Notes under the pieces: model-generated | Seen by the model: only the letters and a program-made list of their open reading frames with translations | What the model was told of the DNA's origin: nothing | Database searches by the model: none | Shown here: piece by piece, positions 43,090 through 54,094 of the stretch | Layout of the letters: each line of letters begins with the position of its first letter | How positions within the stretch are numbered: the stretch's first letter is position 1 | Position numbers and translations under genes: made by a program | NCBI RefSeq assembly: GCF_051106095.1 | Contig: NC_135792.1 | Span: forward strand, 13,077,501 to 13,141,500 | DNA length: 64,000 nucleotides | Reading direction: 5' to 3' | DNA from: Pogona vitticeps | Taxonomy: Eukaryota; Chordata; Lepidosauria; Squamata; Agamidae

Positions 43090-43830
43090 TGTCTTACCCG
43101 GAGGTAGGGTGTCACGCCAAGGTGGAAGCCAAAACAGCATGTCCAAATGCCACATCAGACTTCTGCCAAACATCCAGTCTATAGTGCCGGATAAAAGTAG
43201 ATGGTTGTGCCCATGTAGCCAAAGCACAGACATCGGGAAGAGGCACACCCCGGAGGAATGCTGTAGAGGCTGCAAGCTCTCTGGTGGAATGAAGGCGAAT
43301 CACCTGAGGGACAGGCTGTCGAGCAAACTCATATGCAAAGTGAATGGTAGAAGCAACTCATCGAGAAACTGTTTGTGAAGTTACCTGCAAACCCTTCGTA
43401 TGAGAGTGATGGCTGACAAAAAGGCACAGTGAATGCCGAAAGGGTTGTGTAAGAGAAAGGTAAAAGGCAAGGGCTCTTTTGACATCCAAAGTACAGAGGA
43501 GTCATTCTTGAGTGGAAGATGGTGATGGAAAGAAGGAAGGAAGGACCAAAGGTTGAGAAAGATGAAATTGAGATACAACTTTAGGGAGAAAAGAAATGTC
43601 CACAAATAGTTTGACTTTATCAGGGAAAAACTGTATACAGTATAAGGATAGTCATGCTGCAAAGCCGCTAAATCACTTGCTCGACGAGTTGATGTGATTG
43701 CTACAAGGAAGACTGTTTTGAAAGTAAGCAGGTGAAGGTCCGTTGAAGCTAATGGCTCAAAAGGAGGCCTAGTGAGCTGTTGCAGGACAAGGGTCAAAGA
43801 CCATTGCGGAGAAGGTGGATGAACATCTAG
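43090..43830 (-). pseudogene. Tyrosine recombinase region of the DIRS element
   Basis: Recognisable blocks are LTRPPFEPLASTDLHLLTFK, TSTRRASDLAALQHD (first catalytic Arg region) and, further on, LHSTRELAASTAFLRGVPL with TFIRHYRLDV (the H-x-x-R and Tyr region). This enzyme replaces integrase in DIRS elements. Fossil. Confidence 0.82.
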
Positions 43831-44047
43831 GTAGGCATGTGATAAACCTTTTAGAAAGCATTTGAGTGTGGGATGTCAGAAAAAACACGCCGCTGGAGAA
43901 GTCAGCAGTTGGCAGGACGATTGCTGAGAGGTAAACTCTCAGAGAGGAAAGGGAAAGACCTGTAGCAGGAATCAGAGGACTGTGGAAAGAGATGGGTTCA
44001 TGGCAGGCAGCGAAGCAACTAGTGAAAGATTGAAATTTTTTCCACTT

Positions 44048-45085
44048 TTACAAATAGGCCCTTTTGGTTGAAGGCTTTTTCACCTGACGGAAAACATCCA
44101 TCAAGGAGAAAAAATACTCCACACTGCCAGGTGCAGAGCAGGTAAATCTGGATGAAATATCTGGGAGTTGTTTTGTGTGAGAAGGTGTGGCAAATGGGGG
44201 AGGTGATAAATGTCTGATGATAGGTTGTGCAGGACCAGGAACCAAGGTTGTCCCGGCCAACACGGGGCTATGACAATGGCATTGGGTTTGTCCTGCTGTA
44301 GATGGACAACTATGTTGTGGAGGAGCGGGAAGGGTGGGAAGAGGTACGTGAGAGTCCTGGGCCAACAGCCAATGAACGCATCTCCCTGGGAGTGTCTCCC
44401 AACTCCGGCATGGGAGCAATAGCACCTGCACTTCGTAGTTTTGTGAGTCAAAGAGGTCGAGAGTTGGCTTGCCCTGCTTTTTGCAGAGGTAGAGGAAGAT
44501 CGTTTGGTCCAATTCCCACTCATGAGGTTGGGAGTTTGTACGACTGAGGAGGTCTGCCAGGTTGTTGTCCTGGCCTGCAATGTGTAGAGCTGTCAGGCAA
44601 ACGTGATGTGAGAGACACCATTCCCATAGGTCTACCACCAAAGAGAGGAGGCTTGGGGAGTGGGTACCACCTTGTTTGAGGATGAAGTACATAGCTGTAG
44701 TGTTGTTGGTGGCAATCTGCACCATTTTGCCAATCAGGATGTTTCTGAAGGCTCTGCAAGCCTTTATGACTACAAGGAGTTCCAGCTCGTTTATGTGGAG
44801 GGAACGTTCTCTGTGGGACCAGTTGGCATGGATCTTGAGAGAGCCACGATGCGTTCCCCAGCCCGTAAGGCTGGTGTTGGTCGTGACCTGTATTTGAGGA
44901 CGTGGTTGCTGGAAGGAACATCCTACTGAAAGGTTCGGGATGAAACGCCACCATTGAAGTTGGGAGGCGAATTGGGGGTGAGTCTCAACAGAGTGAGAGG
45001 AGGATTGAAGAGGGTGAGAAACCACAATTCTAGGGACCTCATCTTTAGACCTACGTATTGCACGACCGAGGTCATAGAAGCCATG
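44048..45085 (-). pseudogene. RNase H and following region of the DIRS element
   Basis: IQVTTNTSLTGWGTHRGSL, LHINELELLVVIKACRAF, NNTTAMYFILKQGGTHSPSL and LTALHIAGQDNNLADLLSR are the four RNase H blocks of DIRS-type polymerases. They are followed by the HEW...LDLF region typical of this family. Fossil. Confidence 0.85.
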
Positions 45086-45090
45086 GTGCC

Positions 45091-45562
45091 TGTGGCGTTT
45101 GAACCTCGTGGCCCCTGCCTGACTCCCCAAACACAGAACACACAAAGGCAAACAATATTCTTTTTCACACGCTGCCACCAGTTGATCACTAAATCAACAT
45201 ACTTTACTTATGGAAGGATGAAGATGAAGGTCCAAACTTCACTGTCTTTTAAATAAAACAAATTTATTGATTACAGATGTTTGACAGTTAATCATAAGTA
45301 TCTTCTTCAGGTTTATTTATCATCAATCACAATCTTCTATTTGAGCTTCCAGTTACTATTCACTCTTCTGACTAAACACACCTCAGATCTCCCTAAATAC
45401 CACACTCTATCTCCCTCTCCACTCTCATCTCCCTGTTGACTCTGACTGACTCACTCTCTGACTCCGCCTCTTTCTACATATCTCTCAGCTCCGCCTCCCA
45501 GCAACATTAGCCTGCAACATGAATATGCATGACTACTTAACATAATAAGGGTGAACACTACA
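45091..45562 (-). mobile_element. Solo LTR inserted in the DIRS element
   Basis: 472 bp with TG...CA ends (plus strand: TGTGGCGTTTGAACC to GTGAACACTACA). A 5-bp duplication GTGCC lies at 45086-45090 and 45563-45567. The flanking DIRS sequence is continuous across it. AATAAA-type signals occur on both strands (near 45250-45275), so the minus orientation is tentative. No internal region remains. Ty3/Gypsy or retroviral class not settled. Confidence 0.85.
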
Positions 45563-45569
45563 GTGCCTA

Positions 45570-46340
45570 ACATGCATTGCACCAGTAGGGCAGGTACCAG
45601 AGCATGGGGAGTGAAATTATGCAGCAAAGAGATGAGGTTCTGTTGCCTGTCTGGGGGAATGAATGTGCAGGCTTGGATAGAGTCTGTGCGAGCCCCGATG
45701 TACTGAATGACCTTTGTAGGGCTCAGTTTGGATTTTTGCATGTAGACCATGAGACCGAGATTGTGAAGGAGGGATAAGGTGAAATGGGTAAGTGGCTACT
45801 GGGGCCATACATTTGGTGAAGATTCTGGGAGCTGTTGCAAGCCCAAAGGGAAGTCTTTTGAATTGATAGGCTCAAGATTGGAATCAAAGGTACTGCCTGT
45901 GGGAGGAGTGGATGGAGATGTGGAAGTACATGTCTCTTAGATCTATAACTGTGAACCAGTTTTTTTCCTGAGGAAGGGTACAAGCGACTCGAGGGTCACA
46001 ATACGAGACTTGGTGGTGATGTCATACTGGTTGAGCTCTCTGAGGTCTAAAATAGGGCGAAGACCGCTGTCCTTTTGGGGGACAGTGAAATAGCGAGAGA
46101 AAAAACTGTTGTTGTTTTGCTGTATCAGTTGTACGGCATCCTTGAGAAGTGAATGTTCTATTTCTTCTTGTAGAGTTTGAGACAGTGGTGTAATGACGTG
46201 AAGTGGCGGAGGGAGCTGATGGAAATGGATGCCAAATCCACTTCAGACGATGGACAGAACCCAGACATCGGTGGTGATGGACTCCGAGGCAGGTAAGTGT
46301 TTCCACAGAAAAGGTGGGGAATGGTGAGTTGCGATCTCAG
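45570..46340 (-). pseudogene. Reverse transcriptase region of the DIRS element
   Basis: PPKGQRSSPYFRPQRAQP (fingers), PLGLQQLPESSPNVW-like palm stretch and SKLSPTKVIQYIGARTDS (thumb) are visible in various frames. Fossil. Confidence 0.75.
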
Positions 46341-46349
46341 TCAGGAAGA

Positions 46350-48760
46350 TGTCAAACATGATGTTTGGGTTTGCGGTCGTTGCACCTCTAGATAGGTTAT
46401 TGGCGGAGTTTAGATTTGTATTGTTGCTGCTTAAAATAAGGCGGGTAGGATGCCTGGCGTTGGGGCTCGTGTTGGAACCTCTGGTAAGAATTGTAGGGAC
46501 ACTTCCATTGGTTACGTTGAGGGTGTTGCTAACAGGCAGGATAGATGCCCCAGCGTTTGGCAGCTGAACGTTTCTTTTGGTCGTTTTCTAAGATGTCATC
46601 TGTTTCAGCTGTTCGTAACCAGGAAAAATGTCTCAATGCCACAGAGGTAGCCATGGATTTTGCCATTGCATCTACAGTGTGCTAAGCTGAAAACATCTGT
46701 TGTTTGGCAACAGAGAGGCCTTATTGTTGGAAGGTTTGCACTAGTACCTTTTTATCCTCTGGCAAGAAATCAACAAAAGTGGCCATATTGTCCCAAAGAA
46801 AGCGTTGATACAGTCCCACAGCTCCTTGGTAGTTTGCTATTCTCAGAGAGAAAGTCGCTGAGGAGTAAACCCACCTGCCCATAGAGTCGATTCTCCAACT
46901 GTCTTTGTTGGGTGGAATAAGGATCTGCCAATGTCGAGACCGAGACTGTGAGGCTTCAACGAATATCAAATTCGGGGCTGGTTGCTTTTGAAGAAAAAGT
47001 GCTTCAGGGTGATGTATTCGGTAAAGGTTGCCAATTCATTTCAAGATCGAATGAGAGGAGGCTAGTTTAGTCCAAGACTCTGAGCAGTGCTGAGAAGGGA
47101 TGGTAGCATGGAAATATGGACTGAAGTAGTTGTGTCTTTCGAAATGGGATCATAAAGGTGATCCACTGCTTCAGTTGTGGGGCAGTGGATCTGTAGCTCC
47201 AAAGACTTAGCCATGCGCACCATGAGTTGAGCATATGTTCAAAAATCTTCTGCTGATGATGGAGGATCTACATCTGCCAGGTCAGAATCTGGTGATGTGA
47301 GTAGCAAAGATGGAGTTTGTGGCTGAGATCTGAGATTTTGGGGTCAGGTCTGGAGTCGACCACGCGTCGATCGACTTCAGTGTTGAGAGGTTGTGGGTCA
47401 TAGTAGTGCCCTTGGTGGCTGCCACCGAAGGAGGTGGCATGTCCATGGACATCTGTTGCCGTCAAGGATCATCAGCTGCTATTGATGTCATGCTGTGTCC
47501 GTGGGCAGAGGTAAAAATCCTGGAACCTCGGTATCATAGTCGACATCTTGGTACTGACGGACTACATGTTTAGGTAGGTGTCACTGTTGAGAGTCAGCAA
47601 TCAGCAAAGAGTGAACTGCAGCATCCATGGACCAGGATGGATAGCGAGAGTCATCGATACCGGAACCAGTATCTCTATGATGTCAAAAAGGAGGTTGTGG
47701 CCAATTCAATGGACCTGTTGGGAGGCCTGTCGAATAGATCGAGGTCAGGGATGCCGAGTGGGAGGAATGGTCTCCATCATTTTGAGGAGCTGGAAAATAT
47801 CGGCTGAGAGGAGCTGCAAATGCTTCATGACTGGAAGTGTGTCTCTCAACTGCCTTGAGCTTTTGAGGTAGCTGGTGAACAGCCATCTGATGACCGCATG
47901 GATCTGGATGGCAAGCTTGCTTCGACACCGAAAGCTGTTGAGATGGAGGTCTCTGATGTAATGCTGTTGTGGGACCAGACAGAACAACCGGTTGAGCACC
48001 TCTGGCAGACTGGTTAGTAGAGCACTGATCGAAGCAAATGGCTACCCGATGAGAGTGCTGAGTGTGGTTCTGGCCTGCGCATGCTGGCGGAATTGCCTCA
48101 TAAGCTTGATGCACATGGTAGCACGCAGGTGGCCATGGTGTTACAGGATAGGGCACAGTGTATGGCTGAGGCTATGATTACACTGTCTCCGGTGAAGCGT
48201 CTATGGAGGGGTTACTAGGAGAGATAGATTTCTGGGGACTAGCAGGTGAGGACGTAAGGTGATCTACTTGATCATCCGATTCCAGCAACTGAGAAGTCGG
48301 CTGGTGTGGTGGGATCCCTTTGTTGTCAGAAAGTGAGCCAACACAAATCAAATCTCCAGATTTGGAAAGCTGCGGCAGAGTGATCACAGGAGCTTTAGTT
48401 TTGGTTTGTTTAGACCTCTTGGGTTGAGGAGGATCTGGAACCAAAGAGATCTCGGGAGACAGGACTTTGATGTCAAACTTTTCGACGTCGAGTGTTTTGG
48501 TCTGTGTCCCTTAGAGGTTCTCGACAAAGTCCAAGGGGCATCAGAGTGAGATGGTGTGGCCGAAGGGTGCTGTTTAGATGATTCTGCAATGGCTTTCTCT
48601 GTGGCTTTAGCTTGTGCAGTGGCCTTACACTAAGCCATGACTTTAACAGGTTGTAAACACTGTTCCCAAAGATGGAGTTTAAGTCTGGAAAACCGAGAAC
48701 AGAGGAATCCCCACTTGAAATTTTTACAATGAGGAGGTTTGATGTGACTTGCCTAGGCAA
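46350..48760 (-). pseudogene. Gag-like region of the DIRS element
   Basis: Pro/Gln/His/Ser-rich frames on minus lie in the position of gag upstream of the polymerase. The assignment rests on position and composition only. Confidence 0.5.
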
Positions 48761-49058
48761 AAAAGGCACTTTGAGTGGCTGTCTGAAAGTGATATTTTAT
48801 TATTGCAAACCACGCAGTGCTTAAATGGGCCCAAATGGGCCATGAACAATTAAAGAAAAATACATTTCAATTAGGAAAAACAAAAGTGGAGGTGGTGACG
48901 GCTGGAGGCCAAGGCACGTTAAAAAAAAGATAAAAGTTTGTATTAGTGATATTTTCATGCATCAGCAGGAAAAAGAAAATATTTAGTAATCAAGAGTAAA
49001 AAAAACCCTCTCTTTCACTTTTAACTCACAGAAGCTAGAAGTATGAGGCTCTTCAATG

Positions 49059-49100
49059 TGGCAGTTGAAAGAAACTGATGGGAGAGTCTTGGCGCCAAGG
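49059..49100. repeat. Opposite inverted terminal repeat of the DIRS element
   Basis: Inverse of 42911-42952. The outer part of this repeat is missing beyond the transposon that starts at 49103. Confidence 0.8.
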
Positions 49101-49102
49101 TA

Positions 49103-49345
49103 CAGTGGCACCTCGACTTACGAACTTAATCCGTTTTGGAACGGTGTTCGTACGTTGAAAAGTTCACAAGTCGAAGTACCATTTTCCATTGAAATGCATG
49201 GGAACAGAATTAATCCATTTCAGCATTTCAAAAAATTACCTTCGGAGCTCTCAAAGAGTTTCCTCTGATGTTGGGGGGAAAGCCCTTTGAGAGCTCCGAA
49301 GGTGCCGATCGCGGCAGCGGGGACCCCCAGGTAGGTCTCCAAGTA
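49103..49345. mobile_element. TA-target DNA transposon, one end only
   Basis: CAGTGGCACCTCGACTTACG follows TA at 49101-49102 and continues into the family's GAACTTAATCCGTTTTGGAA region. The second end is missing. The TA falls within the DIRS terminal repeat (AAGGTAC), so it inserted there. Confidence 0.75.
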
Positions 49346-50145
49346 CCTCTATTTCTGCCAAAGTAGAATTCACAACCCCAACTCCACCCCAGCAGGGCTA
49401 TCTAGGCTACAGTTTGGGATGAAGGTGGATTTCAGCATCATTCATTAGTTATTTGATTACATGTACTGTATACCCCACCTATTCTCCACTGTTTCAGGGC
49501 TCCATAAGGATTTGTGTCCAGAGACTGTTTCAGACCATCCACGCTGTCATACAGATCAGATGCTTCACATACCTGACACTTCATTTCTGCACATAAACAT
49601 TCTGACTTGTTCCATGTAGATCTAGGTGATAAAATAGAGACTTGTAGAACACCATAGAACAATTGTTAAGGAAGAGAGCAATTCTCCATTGCCATGTTCT
49701 AGAATCCATCATCCAAATGGGAAGGTAGTGCCATATGGTACCACCAACACCCAACTCCAACAGTATATCCAAAACCCACACTAAAGAGTATTAAAATGAG
49801 CCGAGACACCCAAAACCACCCAGACACTGCCTCTCTCCACTATTTCAAACCTGGGCATGAAGTTTAACTGAAACAGGCCAAGGTCACCCACGCTAGACAT
49901 TTTTCCCAACAAGGGCGTGTTAATAACAAACTTGCAATTGTCCATATCTTCTGGATCTAAATTAGGTTTGTTCAAGAGCAATCCAATTACAGCCTCTTTC
50001 AAAGAAACTAAGGGTCAAACTGGATGATATATTTATCACGTCTTTGGAGAGTCCCTCAAATGATGAAAGACATATCTTTAACAAAGCATGTAGTTTTCCT
50101 CATCTATGTATCTTGAATTTACCATGTACCGTTTTATGCTTGCTC
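49346..50145. other. No recognised feature
   Basis: Unique-looking sequence. No repeat identified. Confidence 0.45.
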
Positions 50146-50149
50146 TTTG

Positions 50150-50385
50150 GAATGAAACCACAGGCTGGCTCTGCTCACAGGAGACACAATGGGGAATCAG
50201 ACTTCCAATTAGATACCTCAACCAGTGGTTCTTAACCTTTGTTACTCAGATGCTTTTGAACTGCAACTCCCAGAAACCCCAGTCAGCATAGTTGGTGGTG
50301 AAGGCTTCTGAGAGTTGCAGTCCAAAACTCCTGAGTAACTCAAGGTTAAGAACCAGTGACCTAAACCACTGAGTTATCCAACTAG
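50150..50385 (-). mobile_element. tRNA-SINE head, split by a hAT element
   Basis: The plus-strand order CAGGCTGGCTCTGCTCACAG, AATGGGGAATCAGACTTCC, then (after the insertion) ACCACTGAGTTATCCAACTAG is the inverse of a tRNA-derived SINE head like that at 55587. The hAT element 50223-50358 interrupts it. Confidence 0.7.
50223..50358. mobile_element. hAT-type foldback element
   Basis: CAGTGGTTCTTAACCTTTGT and its inverse, arms TTTGAACTGCAACTCCCAGA / GAGAGTTGCAGTCCAAAACT type. Flanks ACCTCAAC and ACCTAAAC (7 of 8). Confidence 0.88.
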
Positions 50386-50399
50386 TACAAATGTAATAA

Positions 50400-50525
50400 T
50401 CAAAGGTTGATTCTGACTTATGGCGACTTTCCAGGGTTTTCTAGGTAAAGAATACATAGAAATTGTTTGTCATTCCTATTTTCTGGGGGTGCCCTTGGAT
50501 TGTAGCACAAAACTCCTGATTGTTA
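50400..50525 (-). mobile_element. SINE body fragment
   Basis: GATTCTGACTTATGGCGAC, CCAGGGTTTTCTAGGTAAAG and TTCTGGGGGTGCCCTTGG are the body of the SINE family also at 55587. Confidence 0.65.
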
Positions 50526-50872
50526 AAGCAGCCACAGCCACCATCTCAGATATTATTACTCCTTAAACATCCATATAAAATAACACGCATCATGTTATCT
50601 GCACTAAATTGTTCCTTGCATCCAAAGATTATTTTCTCTTGAATGCCTCCAGTGCGTGAACACTCACCACCTCCAGAGGTAACTGGTTTCACTGTCACAC
50701 TGCTCCAACAGTTACGTTTTTCCTGATACTCAACTGAAATCTGGCTTCCTATAACTTGAATTCTTTATTACGTCTCCTGCACTCCAGGATAATCAAAAAT
50801 AGATCCTGTGCCTCCTCTATCTTTCAAGTATTTGAAAAGTGCTATCATATCTCCCCCCAATCTTCATTTCTG

Positions 50873-51101
50873 AACTGGGCTGCGGACACGGATATCCGGC
50901 CCCCCCCACATGCACGCACAGTGGGCGTGTCGTACTCGCAGGTGGGCGTCCTCGACGAGTGTGACATGCCCCTCCACAAGCACGACATGCCCCTCTACAA
51001 GCATGACATGCCCCTCTGCAAATGCGACACGCCCACCCGCAAGCTCACGAAGCCCACACACCCCAACCGGTCTGCGGTCCAAAAACGGTTGGGGACCGCT
51101 G
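50873..51101. mobile_element. hAT-type element, one end eroded
   Basis: The right end GGTTGGGGACCGCTG is clear; the left end is lost. The interior holds four 21-bp tandem units. Inserted in the CR1 3'UTR. Confidence 0.65.
50964..51047. repeat. 21-bp minisatellite, four units
   Basis: Units starting ACATGCCCCT at 50964, 50985 and 51006 and a diverged one at 51027, inside the hAT remnant. Confidence 0.85.
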
Positions 51102-51209
51102 TTAAAGTACAGTGTCCAGAACTACAGACAGTACTCAATATGAGGCCTAACTATGGGAGGGAATGGAAGGGAACTAGTACTTCATAGGATTTGGAGACTA
51201 TATTTCTGT

Positions 51210-51424
51210 AAAAAGGTAAATGTTCCCCTTGACATCCAGTCGTGTCCAACTCTAGGGTGCGGTGCTCATCCCCGTCTCCAAGCTGTAGAGCCAGCGTTTG
51301 ATCGACGACCGTTTCCGTGGTCACGTGGCCAGCACGACTAGACACGGAACGCCGTTACCTTCCCACTGAGGTAGTACCTATTTATCTACTCGCATTTTTA
51401 CATGCTTTTGAACTGCTGGGTTAG
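51210..51424 (-). mobile_element. Sauria-type SINE, tRNA head missing
   Basis: Ends in the BovB-like tail (plus: AAAGGTAAATGTTCCCCTTG, GTCGTGTCCAACTCTAGGGT). Perfect 9-bp target duplication TATTTCTGT at 51201-51209 and 51425-51433, so it inserted as a 5'-truncated copy into the CR1 3'UTR. Confidence 0.9.
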
Positions 51425-52366
51425 TATTTCTGTTAATGCAGCCTAAAATCACATTTGCCTTTTTTGCCACCACATTTTTGCAGCACTGTTGGCTACAACA
51501 ATTCCAAAATCCTTCTCACTTGTAATATTACTGAGCCGAATATCCCCATCTTGTAACTGTGCATTTGTTCTCTGCCCCCCAAAAGATTTGCACTTATCCC
51601 TGTTGAATTTCATTCTGTTGTTTTCAGCCAGTACTCAAGCTATTATTTTTTAATTTTGTTTGTGTCTTCCAGAGTATTGGGTATTTCCACCTATTTCTGT
51701 GTCATCCACAAACTTGATAAGTATTCCCTGCACTCCCTCATCCAAGTAATTAACAAAAAGGTTGAACAGGACCAGGAGTATGTCCTGTAGTACCCCCTTG
51801 TCTCCTACCAGTCTGAGAAGGAGCTGTTGATAAGCACCCTTTGAGTATGATTCTGTAACCACCTGTGTTTCTACCCGATAGCTCTTCTGTCCAGCCCACA
51901 CCTCGCTAGTTTGCTAATTAGAATATTGTGGGGTGCTTTGTCAAAGGCTTTGTTGAAGTCAAGATTTATTATATCTACAGCATTCCCACCATCTACCAGG
52001 GAGTCTCAAGTACTTGAGATAATATTAGTCTGACAGGGTTTGTTCTTGAGAAATCTGCGTTGGCTTCTAGTTATTACTGCATTGTTTTCAAGGTGCTTGA
52101 AGACTGACTGTTTTATAATCTGCTCCAGAATTTTCCCTGGGATTGATGTCAGGCTGACTGGTCTGTAGTTTCCAGGTTCCTCCTTTTTCCCCTTTTTGAA
52201 AACAGGGACAATGTTAGCTCTCCACCAATCATCCAGCAGTTCACCAATTCTCTGTGATATCAAAAAAATAATAGTATTTCTGAGATTCTTGAGCCAGTTC
52301 CTTCAATACACTTGGATGCAGTTCATCTGGCCTTGGAGATTTGAACTTGTTCAAAGTAATAAGGTA

Positions 52367-52422
52367 TTCCTTGTAATTAATTCCCAACAAGGAACCTCTT
52401 GTAGGGAATTAATTACAAGGAA
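52367..52422. repeat. Perfect 19-bp inverted repeat, 18-base loop
   Basis: TTCCTTGTAATTAATTCCC at 52367-52385 and its exact inverse at 52404-52422. The loop and arms also share AAGGAACC/TTGTA pieces. Confidence 0.92.
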
Positions 52423-52500
52423 CACATATTCCCCCAAATGTCTAGTTTGACTCTGAAATACTACTTGATCTCTCAAGGAAGATTTTAGAATCTCTTGGAC

Positions 52501-53715
52501 TTCTGCACTGGCATAGACTGAAAGAAAAGAAAAAAAACAGGACAAAAAGAAAACAAACAGAAACACTGGATGTTATGTTTTAAGGTTTCATGCATATCAA
52601 ACTGACGGTTGATGCATAAAGATTCAGGGGTTTTCTGAGCCTGAGAAGAAGACCTCTGAGCGCATTCCAACAGTCCTTATTGATTCCAAAAAAGTATTGC
52701 TGGTGCAGACCACAGACAAAATCTAACAAAGGCATGTGTGCTGTCTGCTCAGCAAACAAAAAAACTTCCCTATTTGTTCAAGCTTCAACACTTCACCAAC
52801 AGCTGAACTTCTCTTTATTAAATGCCACATTATTAATCAAGAAAGATGGACTCTTTTCAATTGCCAAGAACCAAGCAAATGATTCAAAACTTAGTAGACT
52901 GGCAAATATTTTAAGCTGGAAGAATGGAAAAGGGAAATATCTATCGGAAGCAAAAATGACTGGTGCTATAGCAGTGTGGAAGGGGAAAAACAATTTTTTT
53001 CATTGACTAAGGCAACAGAAGTCAAAAGAACACAAATTCAACAGTATATCCATTAAGTGGATGACAAGAAACAGCACTCGCATCCACTTACTAAACTGTT
53101 TTTGATTCTTTAGTACCAAGATGCAGAATGATTCTTGCATTATGGTGCCAAGGAAAACCTTAAAATCCATTTATTTCATAATGTAGCTTTCTTGCATTAT
53201 CATAATAGAGCCATCACTGTTTGCAGCAAACACTATGGGGTCTCAAACACCTAAACACAGCCATTAAATTGGGCATTTGTTACAAAGTGGGCACGTTAAG
53301 CTTCCTGAATGATTTGTGCTGCTTGGCAAACGCCCAGCAGGAGCAATCCATTGTGCTAGTTTACAAGCGGGGAACACAGAATTGTCTGCTGAAAGGGGAT
53401 ACCCACAGTGAAGTAACACCTAAAATCTACAACTAGCCGCATTCAACTACTGCTTGAAATCAGTCTCATCACAAACTGCCTCCCTGAGCTGTTCAGCATG
53501 AAAGGGCCTTAAAGGTTCAATATCTGACAGGACAGTACTATGCCAAGGCTTGGATGTTGACCTTATGCCAACCAGTTGTGGCTGAGTCCTCAAGCACTAT
53601 CTTGGCTTGCAAAAAATCCAGAACAAGCATCTCTCAGCTGGGAAAGGCCTTGGTTCTAAAACTTTGGATAGCTAATCACCAGTCTAGAAGGACTGGGCTG
53701 CGCAGTCTTTGGTGA
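52501..53715. other. No recognised feature
   Basis: Unique-looking sequence. The 108-codon plus frame near 52680 has no domain and the composition of intron-like DNA. Confidence 0.45.
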
Positions 53716-53723
53716 CCCTAGAT

Positions 53724-54086
53724 CAGCGATGGTGAACCTATGGCATGCGTGCCACAGCTGGCACACAGAGCCCTTCCTGCGGGCACATGAGCCATAAGTT
53801 GCTGGATCACTACTCCCCCCCCCCTTGCACAGCCATACCTGAGAAGGCGGCTGCAGCCACGGTGCTGGTGCTTCGACAGGTGGCTCCAGAGCAGCTGGTG
53901 GCAGATCCGGAGTGGGGTCTTGAGGCACCTCTGTGCCCGGGATTCCCCCTTACACCGCCACTTCCGGTTCCGCCACCATCACTTCTGGTTCCTCTGCCGC
54001 CGCGCTGCCACGGCATGCTGTCCACTGGGTTCTCCCCCCCCCCCCCCCAGTTTGGAACACAAACACAAAAAAGTTCGCCGCCACTG
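53724..54086. mobile_element. hAT-type miniature element with perfect 8-bp target duplication
   Basis: Starts CAGCGATGGTGAACC and ends GTTCGCCGCCACTG. The flanks 53716-53723 and 54087-54094 are both CCCTAGAT. The interior is GC-rich with a C15 run at 54034-54048. Long overlapping Pro-rich frames here are compositional. Confidence 0.93.
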
Positions 54087-54094
54087 CCCTAGAT

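Larger units (their letters stand above)
42774..49102 (-). mobile_element. DIRS-type tyrosine-recombinase retroelement, broken
   Basis: Read on minus, the order is gag-like region (about 48760-46350), reverse transcriptase (about 46340-45570), RNase H (about 45080-44370), downstream domain (about 44370-44050) and tyrosine recombinase (about 43830-43090). This is the DIRS1 order. Inverted terminal repeats are visible: CCTTGGCACCAATACTCTCC near 42911 against its inverse near 49070-49100. A probable internal complementary region lies at 42981-43035. The copy is broken many times (well over ten) and carries a solo LTR and, in its outer repeat, a TA-target transposon. It is older than both. No integrase, PBS or target duplication is expected for this family. 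Confidence 0.88.
50540..52500 (-). mobile_element. CR1-type LINE with nested insertions
   Basis: On minus, RT blocks MISQRIGELLDDWWRANIVP, NYRPVSLTSIPGKILEQIIK and, further down, QDILLVLFNLFVNYLDEGV with FVDDTEIGG (catalytic box, V for A) are followed by a long 3'UTR. The 3'UTR contains TTAATGCAGCCTAAAATCACA (plus orientation) and TGTCCAGAACTACAGACAGT blocks of CR1/L3 tails. Frame changes and stops are common. A Sauria SINE (51210-51424) and a hAT remnant (about 50873-51101) interrupt the 3'UTR, so both are younger. Confidence 0.8.

Noticed and set aside
45091-45562. Treating this stretch as part of the DIRS element
   Set aside because: TG...CA ends, a 5-bp duplication and continuity of flanking DIRS sequence show it is a separate insertion.
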